Source: Symsagittifera roscoffensis (lineage: Eukaryota > Xenacoelomorpha > Acoela > Convolutidae). From it: a stretch of DNA of 64,000 nt. The position numbers were made by a program, and so were the translations under genes. The notes beneath the pieces are model-generated. The model searched no databases and was not told the DNA's origin. It was given only the letters and a program-made list of their open reading frames with translations. Positions 52,991 to 64,000 of the stretch are shown here, piece by piece. The stretch spans positions 80,008,726-80,072,725 of the forward strand of contig NC_087064.1 in the NCBI RefSeq assembly GCF_963678635.1, written 5' to 3'. The stretch's first letter is position 1; each line of letters begins with the position of its first letter.

Positions 52991-54802
52991 AACTAAACAA
53001 TTCAATCATCCTTTTTGGATAACTATATTCAAGCTAACAGTGATCTGTTAAATAAGCTTTTTATCATGATAATTATTATAATGATTATTCTTATTTTTGT
53101 TATGATTATGATTTTTATTATTTTTGTTAATACTCTGGTAAACACGCACTTCCTATAACACGGTAAAAAAATTTTCCCCCTAACTTCAGGGGTGCCAATC
53201 AAATCAAATTTGATTTTCGCTTTGAGACGCCTGAAAACAGGCCTAATTTAGTCTTACGGCGCTCTCTCAAGTGACGTTTTTGTAAAAAGAATTCTTCATT
53301 TGTTATTCTGTACGTGTAATAATTTGGAAAGAATTTGTTATAATTATTATAAACATTACTACAGCCAGGCCACTTTTTCTGCAATAGTGGCACCATGTGA
53401 ATTCTCGACGGAAATAAATTTTAATTAGGAGTTTTTTAATTAGGAAAAATGTCTTAAAAAAACTGATTTGAGGCTAAGCTATTTTATCTCAATTTTGTTA
53501 ATGAGACTTCCAGCTAACTATTCAAATCTATAAAACTGCCAAACAATTTCAAAAAACTTTGAGAACTTGCCATTCTTCCAAATGAGCTAACTGATCATCA
53601 ATATTGAATCCAATTTTTTTTTACCGAGCGTGTTTTGAAAGCAAAAAAAAGTTTAAAAAAGACTGTTACAATGTGAAAAACAATCCAATTGATTCGGCAA
53701 GTAGTCAATGAAAAGAAGATCGCAAAATATGTTGCTTTTCTTTAAAACCTGCTTTTTTCAAACCGGAATTAGACTATAAAACAGTTGTCCAATGCATGGG
53801 ACATCTTTAAAAAGACCAAGAAATTGAAACTTACATTTATTGTTGTTTTCTATAATCAGTATAAACCAAAGCTATACTCAATTAATTCTGGTCAATTTAT
53901 CATACGAAATAATATACCAAGAATATAAACAATCTTTGTGGAACAATCTAGTCTTTAAGTTGGCTTCGTGGATTTATGCTGAAAGCGGAACTCGAGCTCA
54001 CAGTTAGATCCAAGGGTCTAATAAACTGTTCGATCATGTTTGATATCTGGTTTCTCATAAAACGAGATATCTATCCGCAAAAGCAGAACTCTTAATTAGC
54101 CTATTATTTTTTGGAACAGTTCTTTCAAACTTGAGCTTTGCTGAATTTAGAGAAAAACTCGCGTATCTCAGAATGTAAGAAAAAAAATTGGAATTTTTCT
54201 CGAGTTCAATTATCTCAATTTGAGACCAAAGATTAAGTCGTTAGAATTTATGGTTTCGGCAAATTGGTATGTTTTGGCTATGTACGGCTTTGCCCAAATT
54301 AACAGCCAAAACTATGAATCCGCTTTATTTTGCTTTCGGAGCCGCGCATTTATAATGTAAACCCAATTAATGTGAACTTACACCGTTTCCAGCTGGTAAA
54401 CTGTTCAATAGGAAACCAAGTCTAAACAAAGTTGACGTTTCTTTGTTATTTCATGCTTTGTCTTCTCTTAGATTAATGAGAACAGCTCGAAGCGGTATTC
54501 TGGTATCCCAGAAAGTTCAAAATCTGAATAAAAACTAGAGCCATTTCCTACTAGTTTACAAAAGATCTCTTTTTTTTCGCCGTCTTTGTGCTCGCTCACC
54601 ACTGATTTTACCGCGAAGTTAGAATTCTTTGAAAATGTGGTCCTCAAATTAGTGCTCCACAACCCAATCGACGAATCAAAAATTTGATCTTAGTCGAGTT
54701 TTTTCTATTTTGCGTTCAAGAGATTTTGAGAACATAATGGGATCTTTTAAATTAACCAACCCCCCCGCCTGTTGAAGCCATTTCTCCCTATGCATGCACG
54801 AC
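52991..54802. other. AT-rich stretch, no gene seen
   Basis: Includes an AT-simple tract (about 53065-53130) and a piece like the SINE tail near 53380 (CTGCAATAGTGGCACCATGT). No gene supported. Confidence 0.45.
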
Positions 54803-54860
54803 CAGGGGAGGATCAAAAATTTTCACGAGGGGGGTGGATTTTCAAATATTTTACGAAAGT
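54803..54860 (+). mobile_element. hAT-like element H6, left end only
   Basis: CAGGGGAGGATCAAAAATTT then CACGAGGGGGGTGGATTTTC equals the left end of family H. The body is not recognised beyond about 54860. Confidence 0.6.
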
Positions 54861-55144
54861 TATTTATGAAAACTAATACATAATCTGTCTAAATTTTTTG
54901 CCTTTTTGCCTGACAAGAAAAAATTTGCAATTACAATTTAATTATATCCTAATAATTTTAAAGAAATTGTTTAAAACGATTCAAAACTGAAATTGCTTGA
55001 ATAAAAAAAAATAGTTAAAACAATTGATTTCAATCGATTTAGATCCAATTTTAGGCAAACTTTCTGGTTGCGTTTTTATACAGATTTCAGCAACACATAA
55101 ATCGACATAATTTGGTTTAAGTCGAACAATTTTATCTCAGCTTT

Positions 55145-55390
55145 TTGTTCCGACTTTCTCAGAAAGTCAGGAATTTTTATACTTTGTGTGGTTTTTTTGA
55201 TTCGGTCAGTTTTCGACTTAGTTAACTAAGCGATGTGACCATTTGATCTGTGACCATTTTTCGTTAAGTTACGAGCGCTTGAAAATTGCTAATTTGGCCA
55301 ATTTTGGATTTTTAAAAAGCAATATATTGCGTACTTAAAACACGCATAAGAAGCGAACAAGACTGCTAGTATATCAGGCCACAGCCCTGA
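55145..55390 (-). repeat. Family A repeat, copy A6 (partial)
   Basis: Reverse orientation: GTTCCGACTTTCTCAGAAAG hairpin terminus, TTTGTGTGGTTTTTTTGATT, TTTTTCGTTAAGTTACGAG, GCAATATATTGCG and CAAGACTGCTAGTATATCAG. The middle is condensed. Confidence 0.65.
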
Positions 55391-55589
55391 ACGTCCCAAC
55401 TGTCCCTTAATTCATATCGAATAGTTTCTGCGAAAAGAAAACTTTAAAAACCTATAAACTTTGGACAATCTCAAAGTGTAAAATTGGCTTAATTCGTTTT
55501 GCTAGTGTCAAATCAAATTGGAACGGCTTTGTTGTGCTGGATAATTTGCCATGCATAAATAATTTGTGTGGCGCTCTTGGCATTATGAA

Positions 55590-55920
55590 AAAATTCTTCA
55601 AAGCGCGCATAATTTTGTCCAGACTATGACGAACTTGGCAATTTTCAAACACCCAAAATTTTACAAAAAAATGATCGCAGTTAAAATATCTTTTCAAATT
55701 TGAGTAGAGTCGATATCTTCAATGAGATATTAAAAAATGTTGTTGAAAATTGTTATTTCGAACGGCGGTATTTGACTGAATTAAAAAACCACACCGAGCA
55801 TAAATTTTCTGTCGGAACAATTACTGCGCTCCAAATTGAAACGAGGCCATCAATGTAATCTTAAAATCAACATACGAAACGCTAAATACCCTCCTAGTAT
55901 TTTACATAGCGTGTGGGATG
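55590..55920 (+). repeat. Family A repeat, copy A7 (rearranged)
   Basis: GGCAATTTTCAAACACCC, ACAAAAAAATGATCGCAG and CACACCGAGCATAAATTTTC, followed out of usual order by TACATAGCGTGTGGGATG, a segment normally nearer the other end. It suggests a rearrangement or an overlap of two fragments. Confidence 0.5.
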
Positions 55921-57569
55921 ATAAAATGAAGAAATAATGAAAATATCTTCTTGTTTTCTCAATTATTTTGTAAAATATTCAACCAAAAAACTTTTCTGTT
56001 AGTCCTAAGTGCAATCGGAATATTCAGTCTTGTATTTACTTCTTTTACACAGATTGTGTAAAAATATTTTTCTGGATTTTCCCGACTATCGAACATTAGA
56101 GAAACTTGGAAGTTGAATGAAAAAATAAACTTTTCAATTGATTTTGAAATTGAGTTTGGCATAAAAAAATCATTGAGTATAACTAATATGCATTTTGTTG
56201 CGCTAAACTTGAATTAATTTAATGTGAATTTTTAAATTAAACGTTTTTTTGTCTAACCCGAGTCGCCTAGATGTTGATTATGAAAACAACATTGATTATT
56301 AAAATTTTGCATAATTTTACTTTTAATCAGCGCTGGGTTTTTTGAAAATGCAAATTTCAAAATGAATTCCCTTAAACTCAATATTTTCTCGTAAAATTTT
56401 CGAGTGAATGTAGGTGTCTGTAGCTCTGATGGAAACTTTTCTGCATACAAATTTTAGGCTATGTTTCAAAATAAAACAGTACTTAAATTAAATCAAATCT
56501 GTTGAGATTTTGATGGGTTCCATTACATTGTGAAAACCCGTCCAAATTGATTCAAGTCAGTTTTTTAGTTTAAAAAAACTATATTGGACCGTCGAAGTCC
56601 TTAAATTTTACTCTCTTTTACATTTTAAAAAAAATACGTAAAAATACGGGCTACCAGTATATCTATTTTCATACTGTATATTATCCGTAAGGGCATCTAT
56701 TTAAATTGATTTTAATCTCGAGTTTATCAATGCAGATTGCGTTTCAAGACATCTTCTAGAACTTGTTTGGTCGGCGAAGTTTCATTGCTTCTATGATATA
56801 GTGATAAAATTAACTGAGATACTTGAAAGCAATTGCGAATCTTTAAAATTAATATATATGGCTCATCTGTAGAAAATAGAAAAAAAAGGTAATCTCCTAC
56901 TCGCAACGTGATTGTTCGTGCTTTCTGCCACCTAATATTTTGAAACCTCACTAAAATTCAGCACTGCACGGCCCCTTTAGCTGCCTAACTCGACTTGAAA
57001 TAATAAATCAACTGCCATTTAACTAAAATGATGTCATGATGAAAAATAGTCTGGTTGCTGGCTGCTCTTATTCAGTTTTAAAAATTTCAGTGCAAGAAAT
57101 GCTGACTTTCAGTAAAGATTTCATTACAATTTTAGACTTTGAAGGCTATGAGTAGAGCATTATTGTTCCGACCATTTCAAAAATGCGTTTGAACTTTGTT
57201 TTCGGGTGTCTCATTTTATCCTTTTTTCATTTTCCGCGCAAAATCAGGTGCCACAAAAACAATATAGGACTGGGTTAAGTTATATTTCATTTTAAAGTTT
57301 TTTCAGAAAGAAACGTGATTGAAATTGTTACGTCAAAATTCAACAGATTCGATCTATTTTTGCGAGATTGCTCGACGAAACACAATTTTTTTGTACTTTC
57401 TCTGTCTTTTTGTTTTACCAAGCATAGCGAAGAAAAATTTTGCTCATGAAAGCACATTTAAATCTTTTACAGCAATTCAATCCAATTCAATTCATTCCAT
57501 ACAGTGTAGAAAGACAAGGAGACCATATGAAACTATAGACATAAGCACTACAAAAGACGACTAGAACCT
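55921..57569. other. AT-rich stretch, no gene seen
   Basis: No gene supported. 57199-57300 resembles the first 95 bases of the window. Confidence 0.45.
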
Positions 57570-57850
57570 TAATAACTTTTTTCTTGAAAAACTATCCTGC
57601 ATTTATGCATTCTTCCATTGAATCCGGCTATTTTTTGCACACAGCATCTACGTAATCTGTAAACTTCAGTTTATGGTCAACTTGAACTCCATATTTTTTG
57701 AAAAATTTAGTAAAACTGACTTTTGCTTCTGCTAGAGAAAATTCTTCATCCAAACAGGATTTGCCATACTGGAAAATTTTACACTTTGTTGAGCTGATCG
57801 ACAGTTAGTTTAGCACGCACCAGTTATCGGTCTTCTTCAGATCTTTTTAA
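57570..57850 (-). pseudogene. LINE reverse transcriptase relic, palm/thumb part
   Basis: On the minus strand, after a stretch reading DLKKTDNW, come a LSISSTKCKIFQYGKSCLDE block (about 57790-57740) and GVQVDHKLKFTDYVDAV (about 57690-57640). These are the N-L-N-K-C and LGV-D-L elements that follow the reverse transcriptase active site in non-LTR elements. In-frame stops interrupt it. The same block is found on the plus strand at about 63266-63400, so the two are copies of one family. Confidence 0.7.
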
Positions 57851-57866
57851 AAGTCGTTGGTCGAGA

Positions 57867-58795
57867 CCTAGGTCGAGCACAGTCGAACAAAGATCGAGCA
57901 CAGTCGAACCATAGGTCGAGCACATTCGAAACATAAGTCGAGCCCAGTCGAAACATAGGTCGAGCCCAGTCGAAACATAAGTCGAGCACAGTCGAACAGA
58001 GATTTGAATTGTTTTCTAAGAGATTGTGCTCAAAATTTTGCCGCAAAACATTGTTGCTTTCAGTCATTCACTCGGTACTACTTCAGTTATGCGACCATGG
58101 ATTGAAGCAACATCTCATTACCGCGCTAAGCAAATAAATGCTACAGATTAATGTTTTTCTTATGCAGAAAGGTATTTTTATTTTTATACTGATTCATAGA
58201 ACGATTTTCATCGGCATTCTTATTGACAATTAATCTAAAAATTTCAGATAAAATTGTCGGTGCATTGAAATCAGGTGCATTGAAAACAAAGATGGATTTT
58301 AAATGATCATACTGGATCTGAAGTCAAACAAACTTTGGAAAGTTTTGTGTTCATATCTATGGGGGGTCAAAATGATTAGTTTTTAGAAACTGTCCGTCGA
58401 GAAGTCATGAAAGTCAAATCTATGCGACGTCGAATAAACAAATTTTCAAGTTTTAAAAACTGTCAGTCGATAAAGTCAAGAAAGTCGAAACATATCTATG
58501 CAGGGTCGAAAAAACAAAGTTTTGAAAAATGTCGATCGAGCGAGTCGAGAAAGTCGAAACATATCGAATTTAAGTCCAGGAATTCGAAACATATCTGAAC
58601 TGGATCGAACAAAGTCTAACACTTTTTCGTTGGGTCAAAAAAGTCGGAACACACCAAAATTTGGTCAAAAACGTCTAAATAAACCAAAATTCGGTCGAGA
58701 AAGTCAAAATAAACCGAAATTTGTTTGAGAAATTTGAGACATACCGCTTTTTGGTCAAGAAAAGGGAGACATAAATCGCGCACCTCGATCCAGGT
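57867..58795. mobile_element. Family C element, diverged, with minisatellites
   Basis: Left part 57867-58000 is a clear tandem array of about 22-bp units (GGTCGAGCACAGTCGAAACA). Right part 58380-58770 has longer degenerate units with GTCGAGAAAGTCGAAACATA. The right end CGCGCACCTCGATCCAGG (to about 58794) matches the family C terminus. The left terminus is probably CCTAGGTCGAGC. Open frames across it are products of the repeats. Confidence 0.6.
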
Positions 58796-58962
58796 AGCTA
58801 TGTTTTTGTCTTTGGTTTCTGAAGAGCAACCAGAGTGTGTTTTTTTTTAAAAAAAATCAAGTCGATGCGTATTCTCACGTTAAATTTGCTACTGGTGATC
58901 AAGCAATGCGCAAGAGAAAGAGCAATGAAACTAACAAGGCAGAGTCCAATACCAAATCTAGA
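58796..58962. other. No gene seen
   Basis: Short spacer with nothing supported. Confidence 0.4.
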
Positions 58963-59220
58963 ACAAAACTATTCGTATCAAGGCGAAGCCCTAAAAATTC
59001 CGACTGCCTTTTAAGGTCTATGGAGCAGTAAAGACATGAAAAAAATTGAATGTTATGAATATCACCCCCCACACACACACACACACCATATAAAGTACAA
59101 ATTGATAAATTTCACTCCTATTATCAAATTAATTATGGCAAATAAGCTTCCTTCAACCAAATTGGAACGATTTCTAAGACAAATTAAATCTCGGCTTACG
59201 CGTTAATAGCGCGAAATTAC
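58963..59220 (+). repeat. Family A repeat, copy A8 (left half), with CA run
   Basis: CTATTCGTATCAAGGCGAAG, CCGACTGCCTTTTAAGGTCT, a CA microsatellite at about 59066-59087 in place of the usual CCCCACACACC, AATTATGGCAAATAAGCTTC, and TACGCGTTAATAGCGC. It ends abruptly at 59220. Confidence 0.75.
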
Positions 59221-59511
59221 CAATAATTTCTTCAATTTTTTCCAATCCAAATAGTGTTAATGCATTCACTCTACGTGATAGCCATTCATGTCAATCATAG
59301 GTTTTCGAAAAACTAGTTTCTCGCTTAGGACTAGTTGAACGTAAATTAGGTATAATCAAAACACCACAATTATATTTCAAACTATGCAAACAAGTGTGAC
59401 ATCTTCATCTAATTATGAGAAAAAAATGTATGCTGACTGACAATTTTCGAGTATGATGACAAAAATGAAAAGTAGGATCAGAATCTAAAACAAACCGCTG
59501 AGCACTAAGCA
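59221..59511. other. No gene seen
   Basis: AT-rich spacer between two family A copies. Nothing supported. Confidence 0.4.
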
Positions 59512-60010
59512 AAAACAAGACTGCTCGTATCGGGGCAAAACCCTGAATGTTCCGTCTGCCTGTTAAGGCCTATGGAGCAGTAATAAAATGAAAAAGTTAA
59601 ATGTAATAAAATTTAAAGACTATTTTTAAGTAAAATTTGAGATTTTTTGTTAATATCATCACCCCACACGCCATATGAAGTACAAAGTGATGAATTTCGC
59701 TCCTAGCAACAAATCAATTATGGCAAATAAGCTTCCGTGAACCAATTTGGAACGATGTCTAGGACAGATTAAATCTCCGCTCACACGTTGATAGCGCAAA
59801 ATATATCGCGCGTTGATTGTCCCAAATCGGCAGTCTTTAAACCCCCATAACTCTAACAGATTCAAATTTAAGCTCAGGGCAACAATAATTTTTGAATGAT
59901 AAAAAAAGTTCGTCAAAAAGGGTCAATTAAAAGTCGAATTTGTCTGAAGAAAAAAAAACCACTCCGAGCACAAATATTCCGTTACTTTCGTTAAGAAATT
60001 CGGAATCATA
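59512..60010 (+). repeat. Family A repeat, copy A9 (full length reference)
   Basis: GACTGCTCGTATCGGGGCAA at the start; GGCCTATGGAGCAGTAATAA; CACCCCACACGCCATATGAA; GGCAAATAAGCTTCCGTG; ATATATCGCGCGTTGATTGT; and the terminal TTCCGTTACTTTCGTTAAGA hairpin. About 500 bp, non-coding. Confidence 0.8.
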
Positions 60011-60029
60011 AAACACAGCAATAATTACA

Positions 60030-60310
60030 AAATATTCACGTTCGTGCTGAAAAGTTTAATTGCAAACCAAGAAACGCGTCCGCGACTTTCGCGACCAAAC
60101 ATTTTTCTACGACCGGTGCAACTGAAAAAAGTGACCTGTCTGTTACTGATCATTTCACAAAGACCAGAGCCCATAAGTCCCTCAAAAAATCCAAAATTTT
60201 TATCCACGATCGGCTCAACTGAACAAAATTTTCAGAGATTGTTTTTAGGCAGTAGATTTTATCATATCGGTATCAGTTTGGTTAAAGTTTTGAAAAGTGG
60301 ATTTTAGTCT
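60030..60310 (+). repeat. Family D repeat, copy D2
   Basis: Same sequence as 9712-9995 in opposite orientation, reached from A9 through the same junction (AATTACAAAATATTCACG). Landmarks: AACGCGTCCGCGACTTTCGC, TGACCTGTCTGTTACTGATC, ATTTTATCATATCGGTATC. Confidence 0.8.
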
Positions 60311-60445
60311 TTTGTCAGTGGAATCCAAAACAGCAGAGAAGATCAAAGAAAAATAGCAGTGGTGTGGATTCCGCGACGACTCTGATTTTGGCCTGTTTTG
60401 GAATCCGCATACAAAGCACAGAATGTACAGTTTGGCCTCGTAATG
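60311..60445 (+). mobile_element. Family B right end fragment
   Basis: GTGGATTCCGCGACGACTC and TTGGAATCCGCATACAAAGC, ending TGTACAGTTTGGCCTCGTAA at 60424-60443 plus TG. No left end nearby. Confidence 0.65.
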
Positions 60446-60956
60446 TTTTCCAGGTGAAGACCCAAAAAAAGACAACTGGCTCAAATATCGCTTCAATTTT
60501 TTTGAAAGTCTATAGAAAAAGTTCTAGGTTGTGTTGTCAATCATTTGTTTTTTTTTCGAAAATTTTCAAATTGCTTCACGCAGAGTTTTGTTTGTGTTGT
60601 TGGTTTTTGGTTGGTACAAATCTTTTTCCCCAACGAAAAAGCAAATAGCGCAAAAAGGAATAGAATCAAAACGGATTTAAAGGATAGATTGTTGCGAATT
60701 GTAAGCGGAGATCACAAAGTGTAAGCTGATTCTGCAACATGGAAAATCAGATTCGTCCCGGAATCCGCAAAATTGCTATTTTTATTTGATCTTCTCAGCT
60801 GTTTTGGATTCCACTGACAAAAAACCAAAAACTACTTTTCAAAATTTTGATGAAGCGAGACATGTTTTTGGTCTAATTGGGACCAGCAAAAAAATGCTCT
60901 TGTTGTTAGCCGAGGGGTCAACAGTGGGAAAATTTCATTAGCACAGCGTATGTTTC
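60446..60956. repeat. Spacer with isolated GCGGATTCCGC-type units
   Basis: 60690-60790 carries family B internal units (TGTAAGCGGAGATCACAAAG, GATTCTGCAACATGG, GGAATCCGCAAAATTGC). 60300-60345 and 60795-60830 share GTTTTGGATTCCACTGACAA-type sequence with later arrays. No gene. Confidence 0.55.
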
Positions 60957-61973
60957 ATTACGAGGCCAAACTGCGCATTTTGTGAATTGTAAGTGGATTC
61001 CGCAACAGGCAAAAATCAGATTTGTCACAGAATCCGCAAAATTGCTATTTTTCTTTGATCTTATCTGCTGTTTTGGATTCCACTGACAAAAAACTAAAAC
61101 ACAGCGTTGCTCTAAATTGCTCCAAAAACAAGCAATTTTGCGGAATCCGCTACAAAAAGCGTTGAGTCCGGAGCAAGTTTGTGGAACAAATAATAATATA
61201 TGTGTTTAGTAAACTTAAGATGTCGCGGAATCCGCAACTGTCAGTGGAATCCGCAAATTATAAGGGGACTCCGTGAATTGTAAGCGGAATCCACAAATTG
61301 TAAGAGCAATCCGCAAAGTGTAAGCGGAGACCACAAATTGTAAGCGGATTCTGCAACAGGGAAAATCAGATTCGTCCCGGAATCCGCAAAATTGCTTTTT
61401 TTCTTTGATCTTTTTTGCTGTTTTGGATTCCACTGACGAAAAACTAAAACACTGCTTTGCTCTAAATTGCTCCAAAATCAAGTAATTTTGCGGAACCCGC
61501 CACAAAATATGTGTGAAATCCGAACCAGTTTGTGGAATCCATTAACAAATCATAATATGTGTGTTTAGTAAATTTAAGCTGTCGCGGAATCTGCAACTGT
61601 AAGTGGAATTCGCAAACTGCAAGCGGAATCCTCAAACTGTAAGCGGATTTCGCGAATTGTGAGCGGAATCCGCAAACTGCAAGCGGAATAAGCAAATTGT
61701 AAGCAGAATCCGCATAAATTTGAGGAGTCCACTTACATTTGCGGAATCCGCTTACATATGCGGAAGCCGGAACAACTACCTATATTCGCTCGTTGCGGAA
61801 TCCGAACCAAAATCAAAGTGACGTCAAAATTTACGTTACAAGTATTTGTACGTGGAAAAATTTTGTGAGTGGAATCCACTTACATTTTATAACATGTTCT
61901 AAAATTTGTCTCTGGAATCCAGGAACATACAGACACAAAATTTTGCGCGTATCCAGTGCACAGTTTGGCCTCG
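60957..61973 (-). mobile_element. Family B long element, about 1.0 kb, both ends present
   Basis: Starts CATTACGAGGCCAAACTGCG and ends GTGCACAGTTTGGCCTCG. The right end carries CTCTGGAATCCAGGAACATA and GCGCGTATCCAGTGCA, the reverse complement of the left part of the 202-bp copies. Inside, two similar blocks (about 61010-61210 and 61320-61560) and a dense array (61225-61330, 61575-61760) of about 20-bp units GCGGAATCCGCAAATTGTAA in direct order. Non-coding. The 202-bp copies look like internal-deletion derivatives of this form. Confidence 0.75.
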
Positions 61974-62624
61974 AGTTCAATTTTTTGATTTTTTTTTTCG
62001 ATATCATTGGTTGCACCTGAACCGATCGGGCGAATCTTTTGTTAGAAGAGCTTTGATGACTAAAAGACCATCAACGGGAAAAAAAATCTCCAACAAAATC
62101 AAGGAAAGTGTTTTGATTGACGTACTAGTGTGGCAACTTGGGGCAGTTGACAATTCAACTTGTATACTGTACTGTTCCGGACGCTACCGAGACGACTCAC
62201 ATGAATTCTTTTGCGTATTCCAGGCGACGCCCAAAACACCAGTAGCCTTTCTAAAAAGCCATACATTTTAGGGACTGTGAACTGGACAGACTTTTTAAGT
62301 TAATTTCAGACATCGTGAATGAATTTTGTTTCTTATGTCTTCTTAAGCGTTTCAATAAGTTATATGCTGAAACAACCAAAATGGCACGGGCACGTTTTGT
62401 TGCAGAAGATTTAGTCACGCGATTTAGTATTTTTAAACTGCTCAACTTGAGTTTACGAAACAGTAAAGCATAGACATCACCATAGAGGAGATTCTTTCTT
62501 TTTCACAGCAAGTATCCTTCTAACAGGAACTCAAACTACTGGTAAATGGAAAAGCAGCGAGATATAACTTGCCAATTATGAACTGCTGTGGCTTTTATTC
62601 GTCAACTGGTCGAATCCGTCTCTT
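61974..62624. other. No gene seen
   Basis: Mixed composition, short chance frames, no domain or repeat recognised. Confidence 0.4.
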
Positions 62625-62826
62625 CATTACGAGGCCAAACTATGCACTGGATAAGCGCACAATGTTGTGTCTCTATGTTCCTGGATTCCAGAGACAAGTC
62701 TTTAAACATGTTAAAAACTTGTCGGAACGATCAAAGTGAATGAAAGAACAAAAGAAGAAGAAAGGAAGCGTCCCTGTTGCGAAATCCGCTTACAGAGCAC
62801 AAAATGCACAGTTTGGCCCCGTAATG
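62625..62826 (+). mobile_element. Family B short element, 202 bp, complete
   Basis: CATTACGAGGCCAAACTATG to TGCACAGTTTGGCCCCGTAA plus TG. Very similar to 48199-48400 and of identical length, including GTCGGAACGATCAAAG and AAATCCGCTTACAGAGC. Confidence 0.85.
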
Positions 62827-63239
62827 TTTTAACAAATTTTTTGCAACACGAAGCACAGGTTGATCTTGGATCGTCTCGATCCGTTATTCAAGTTGTTAGT
62901 CCGGCAATTTCAAATGCGACACAAAGATCAGTTCATTGAATATTTACGATTTCTAATGTAATTGGACCATTATAAATTGTAGTCGAAAGAGGCTCGGAAA
63001 AGCGTTTGGGCTTCATCGCTTCTTGCTTGACTACCTCAGCCGGGCGCATTAAATTATCCCCTTCAAAGGATACAAAATAATGCTTCATGGTCATTAAACG
63101 AAAGCATTTTCCGTCATTTGATCAGACAACAGAGCAAGCGCACAATATCTTCATCAGCCCACCGAGGCATCACTGGGATGTTCAACCATTCTGTCTGTGC
63201 TTCGTAACAAGACGCTGTAACTTCATTTCAAACAACGAA
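62827..63239. other. No gene seen
   Basis: No supported coding sequence. Decayed upstream LINE sequence is possible. Confidence 0.35.
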
Positions 63240-63900
63240 AGCAAGCAATGACTTTTAAAATTATCTGGAGAAGACCGATAACTGCTGGGTGCAAAACAAA
63301 CTGTCGATCAGCTCAACAAAATTTAAAAAGTTTCAGTATGGCAAGTCCTGTTTGGATGAAGATTTTTCTCTAGCAGATGAAAAAGTCAGCTTAACTAAGT
63401 TTTTCAGTTAAAGTTTCAGGAAATTTAGGCCTTGGAAAAGTCCAAAATTTTGTTCATAATTTCTATGTTCTCTTTCATTACGTTTTACTCTCCTTCATGT
63501 CCAAAAATCTGTCCAACTTTGTTTGGGTCGAAAATATAATTTTTTAGTTTTTCGAAATCACTATAGCAATATGGGCACAAGTATTTTTTTTTCATTTTAA
63601 ATTTACAGACTACATATATGCTTTGTGCAAAAAAATTAGCCGGAAGAATGTGTTGAAGAATGTATAAGCGCAGGGTAATTTTTCAAGAAAAATGTTAATG
63701 TGGTTCTATTTGTCTTTTGTAGTGCTTACACTATAAATTCATTTGGTCTCCTTGTCTATGGTAGCACAACCAAAACTCATCTGAAAAAAATTTATATCTG
63801 CCAGAAAAGAGCTCTAAGAACCATTTGAATCAAACGTAAGCGCGAACTTGTAACTATGAAGCTTAATGAGCTTGAAATTGAAACAGTTCAAGAAAATCAT
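63240..63900 (+). pseudogene. LINE relic, palm/thumb and C-terminal part
   Basis: Plus-strand frame around 63266-63410 repeats the block seen at 57740-57850: EKTDNCWVQNKLSI, FKKFQYGKSCLDEDFSLADE. Further on, 63721-63840 reads GLLVYGSTTKTHLKKIYICQ then KRALRTI. This matches the conserved Y-G, L-I and QKR-R segment near the C-terminus of many non-LTR reverse transcriptases. A stop follows immediately (63834-63836). Sequence between the two blocks is degraded. Confidence 0.7.
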
Positions 63901-64000
63901 CTGTCCAAATTTTCAAAGAAACAGTTTTTCTTTAATTAAAACACTCACCAGTTGATTATTTGAATGTCAGTAGTATCTGCACTCGGCAAAATACGCGATT

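Noticed and set aside
58407-58728. Lys/Ser-rich frames over family C repeats
   Set aside because: Encoded by the minisatellite units; periodic low-complexity products.
61215-61695. Minus-strand frames reading repeated LRIPL-like phrases
   Set aside because: Produced by the 20-bp GCGGAATCCGC array of family B.

Overview
The window is a gene-poor, AT-rich stretch of a eukaryotic nuclear genome, almost certainly an animal. It has a 51-bp interstitial run of TTAGGG-type telomere repeat (44956-45006, as CCCTAA). It also has tRNA-derived SINE-like sequence, LINE reverse-transcriptase relics, several families of short non-autonomous DNA transposons, and one candidate host exon. No prokaryotic gene organisation is present. 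The species cannot be named from the sequence.

The dominant feature is one complete, very large Ty3/Gypsy-type LTR retroelement at 12132-31014 (18,883 bp). Its two 410-bp LTRs look identical and start TG and end CA. It is bounded by the 4-bp target duplication GTAG, so the insertion is recent. It landed 6 bp inside the end of a hAT-like element, whose remainder resumes at 31015. Plus-strand order is: 5' LTR, primer-binding-like site, 1.25-kb leader with paired hairpins, a small basic ORF, Gag, zinc knuckle plus protease, reverse transcriptase/RNase H, integrase in three segments, a two-helix membrane ORF running into a Pro/Ser/Thr-rich frame without ATG, an envelope-like glycoprotein in several frames, an intact 602-codon ORF of unknown function, a 1.6-kb 3' untranslated part, and 3' LTR. 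The reading frames are interrupted by four single in-frame TAA codons and six frame changes, four of which have an A7 run in the overlap. Perfect LTRs next to a broken coding region is the main puzzle: consensus errors, recoding, or copying in trans of a defective RNA could all explain it.

Left flank (1-12131): a SINE copy on the minus strand, a GC-rich candidate exon on the minus strand (about 1336-1770), an inverted pair of family A repeats (3745-4800), a family B element carrying GCGGATTCCGC arrays and a 53-bp tandem repeat (6822-8110), and a D+A composite (9712-10545).

Right flank (31015-64000): hAT-like copies (H), inverted-repeat elements with subterminal minisatellites (C, E, F), more family A and B copies, the telomeric tract, TA microsatellites, and LINE relics at 52180-52990, 57570-57850 and 63240-63900. 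A decayed coding-like stretch lies on the minus strand at about 49340-51520. No intact host gene was recognised.
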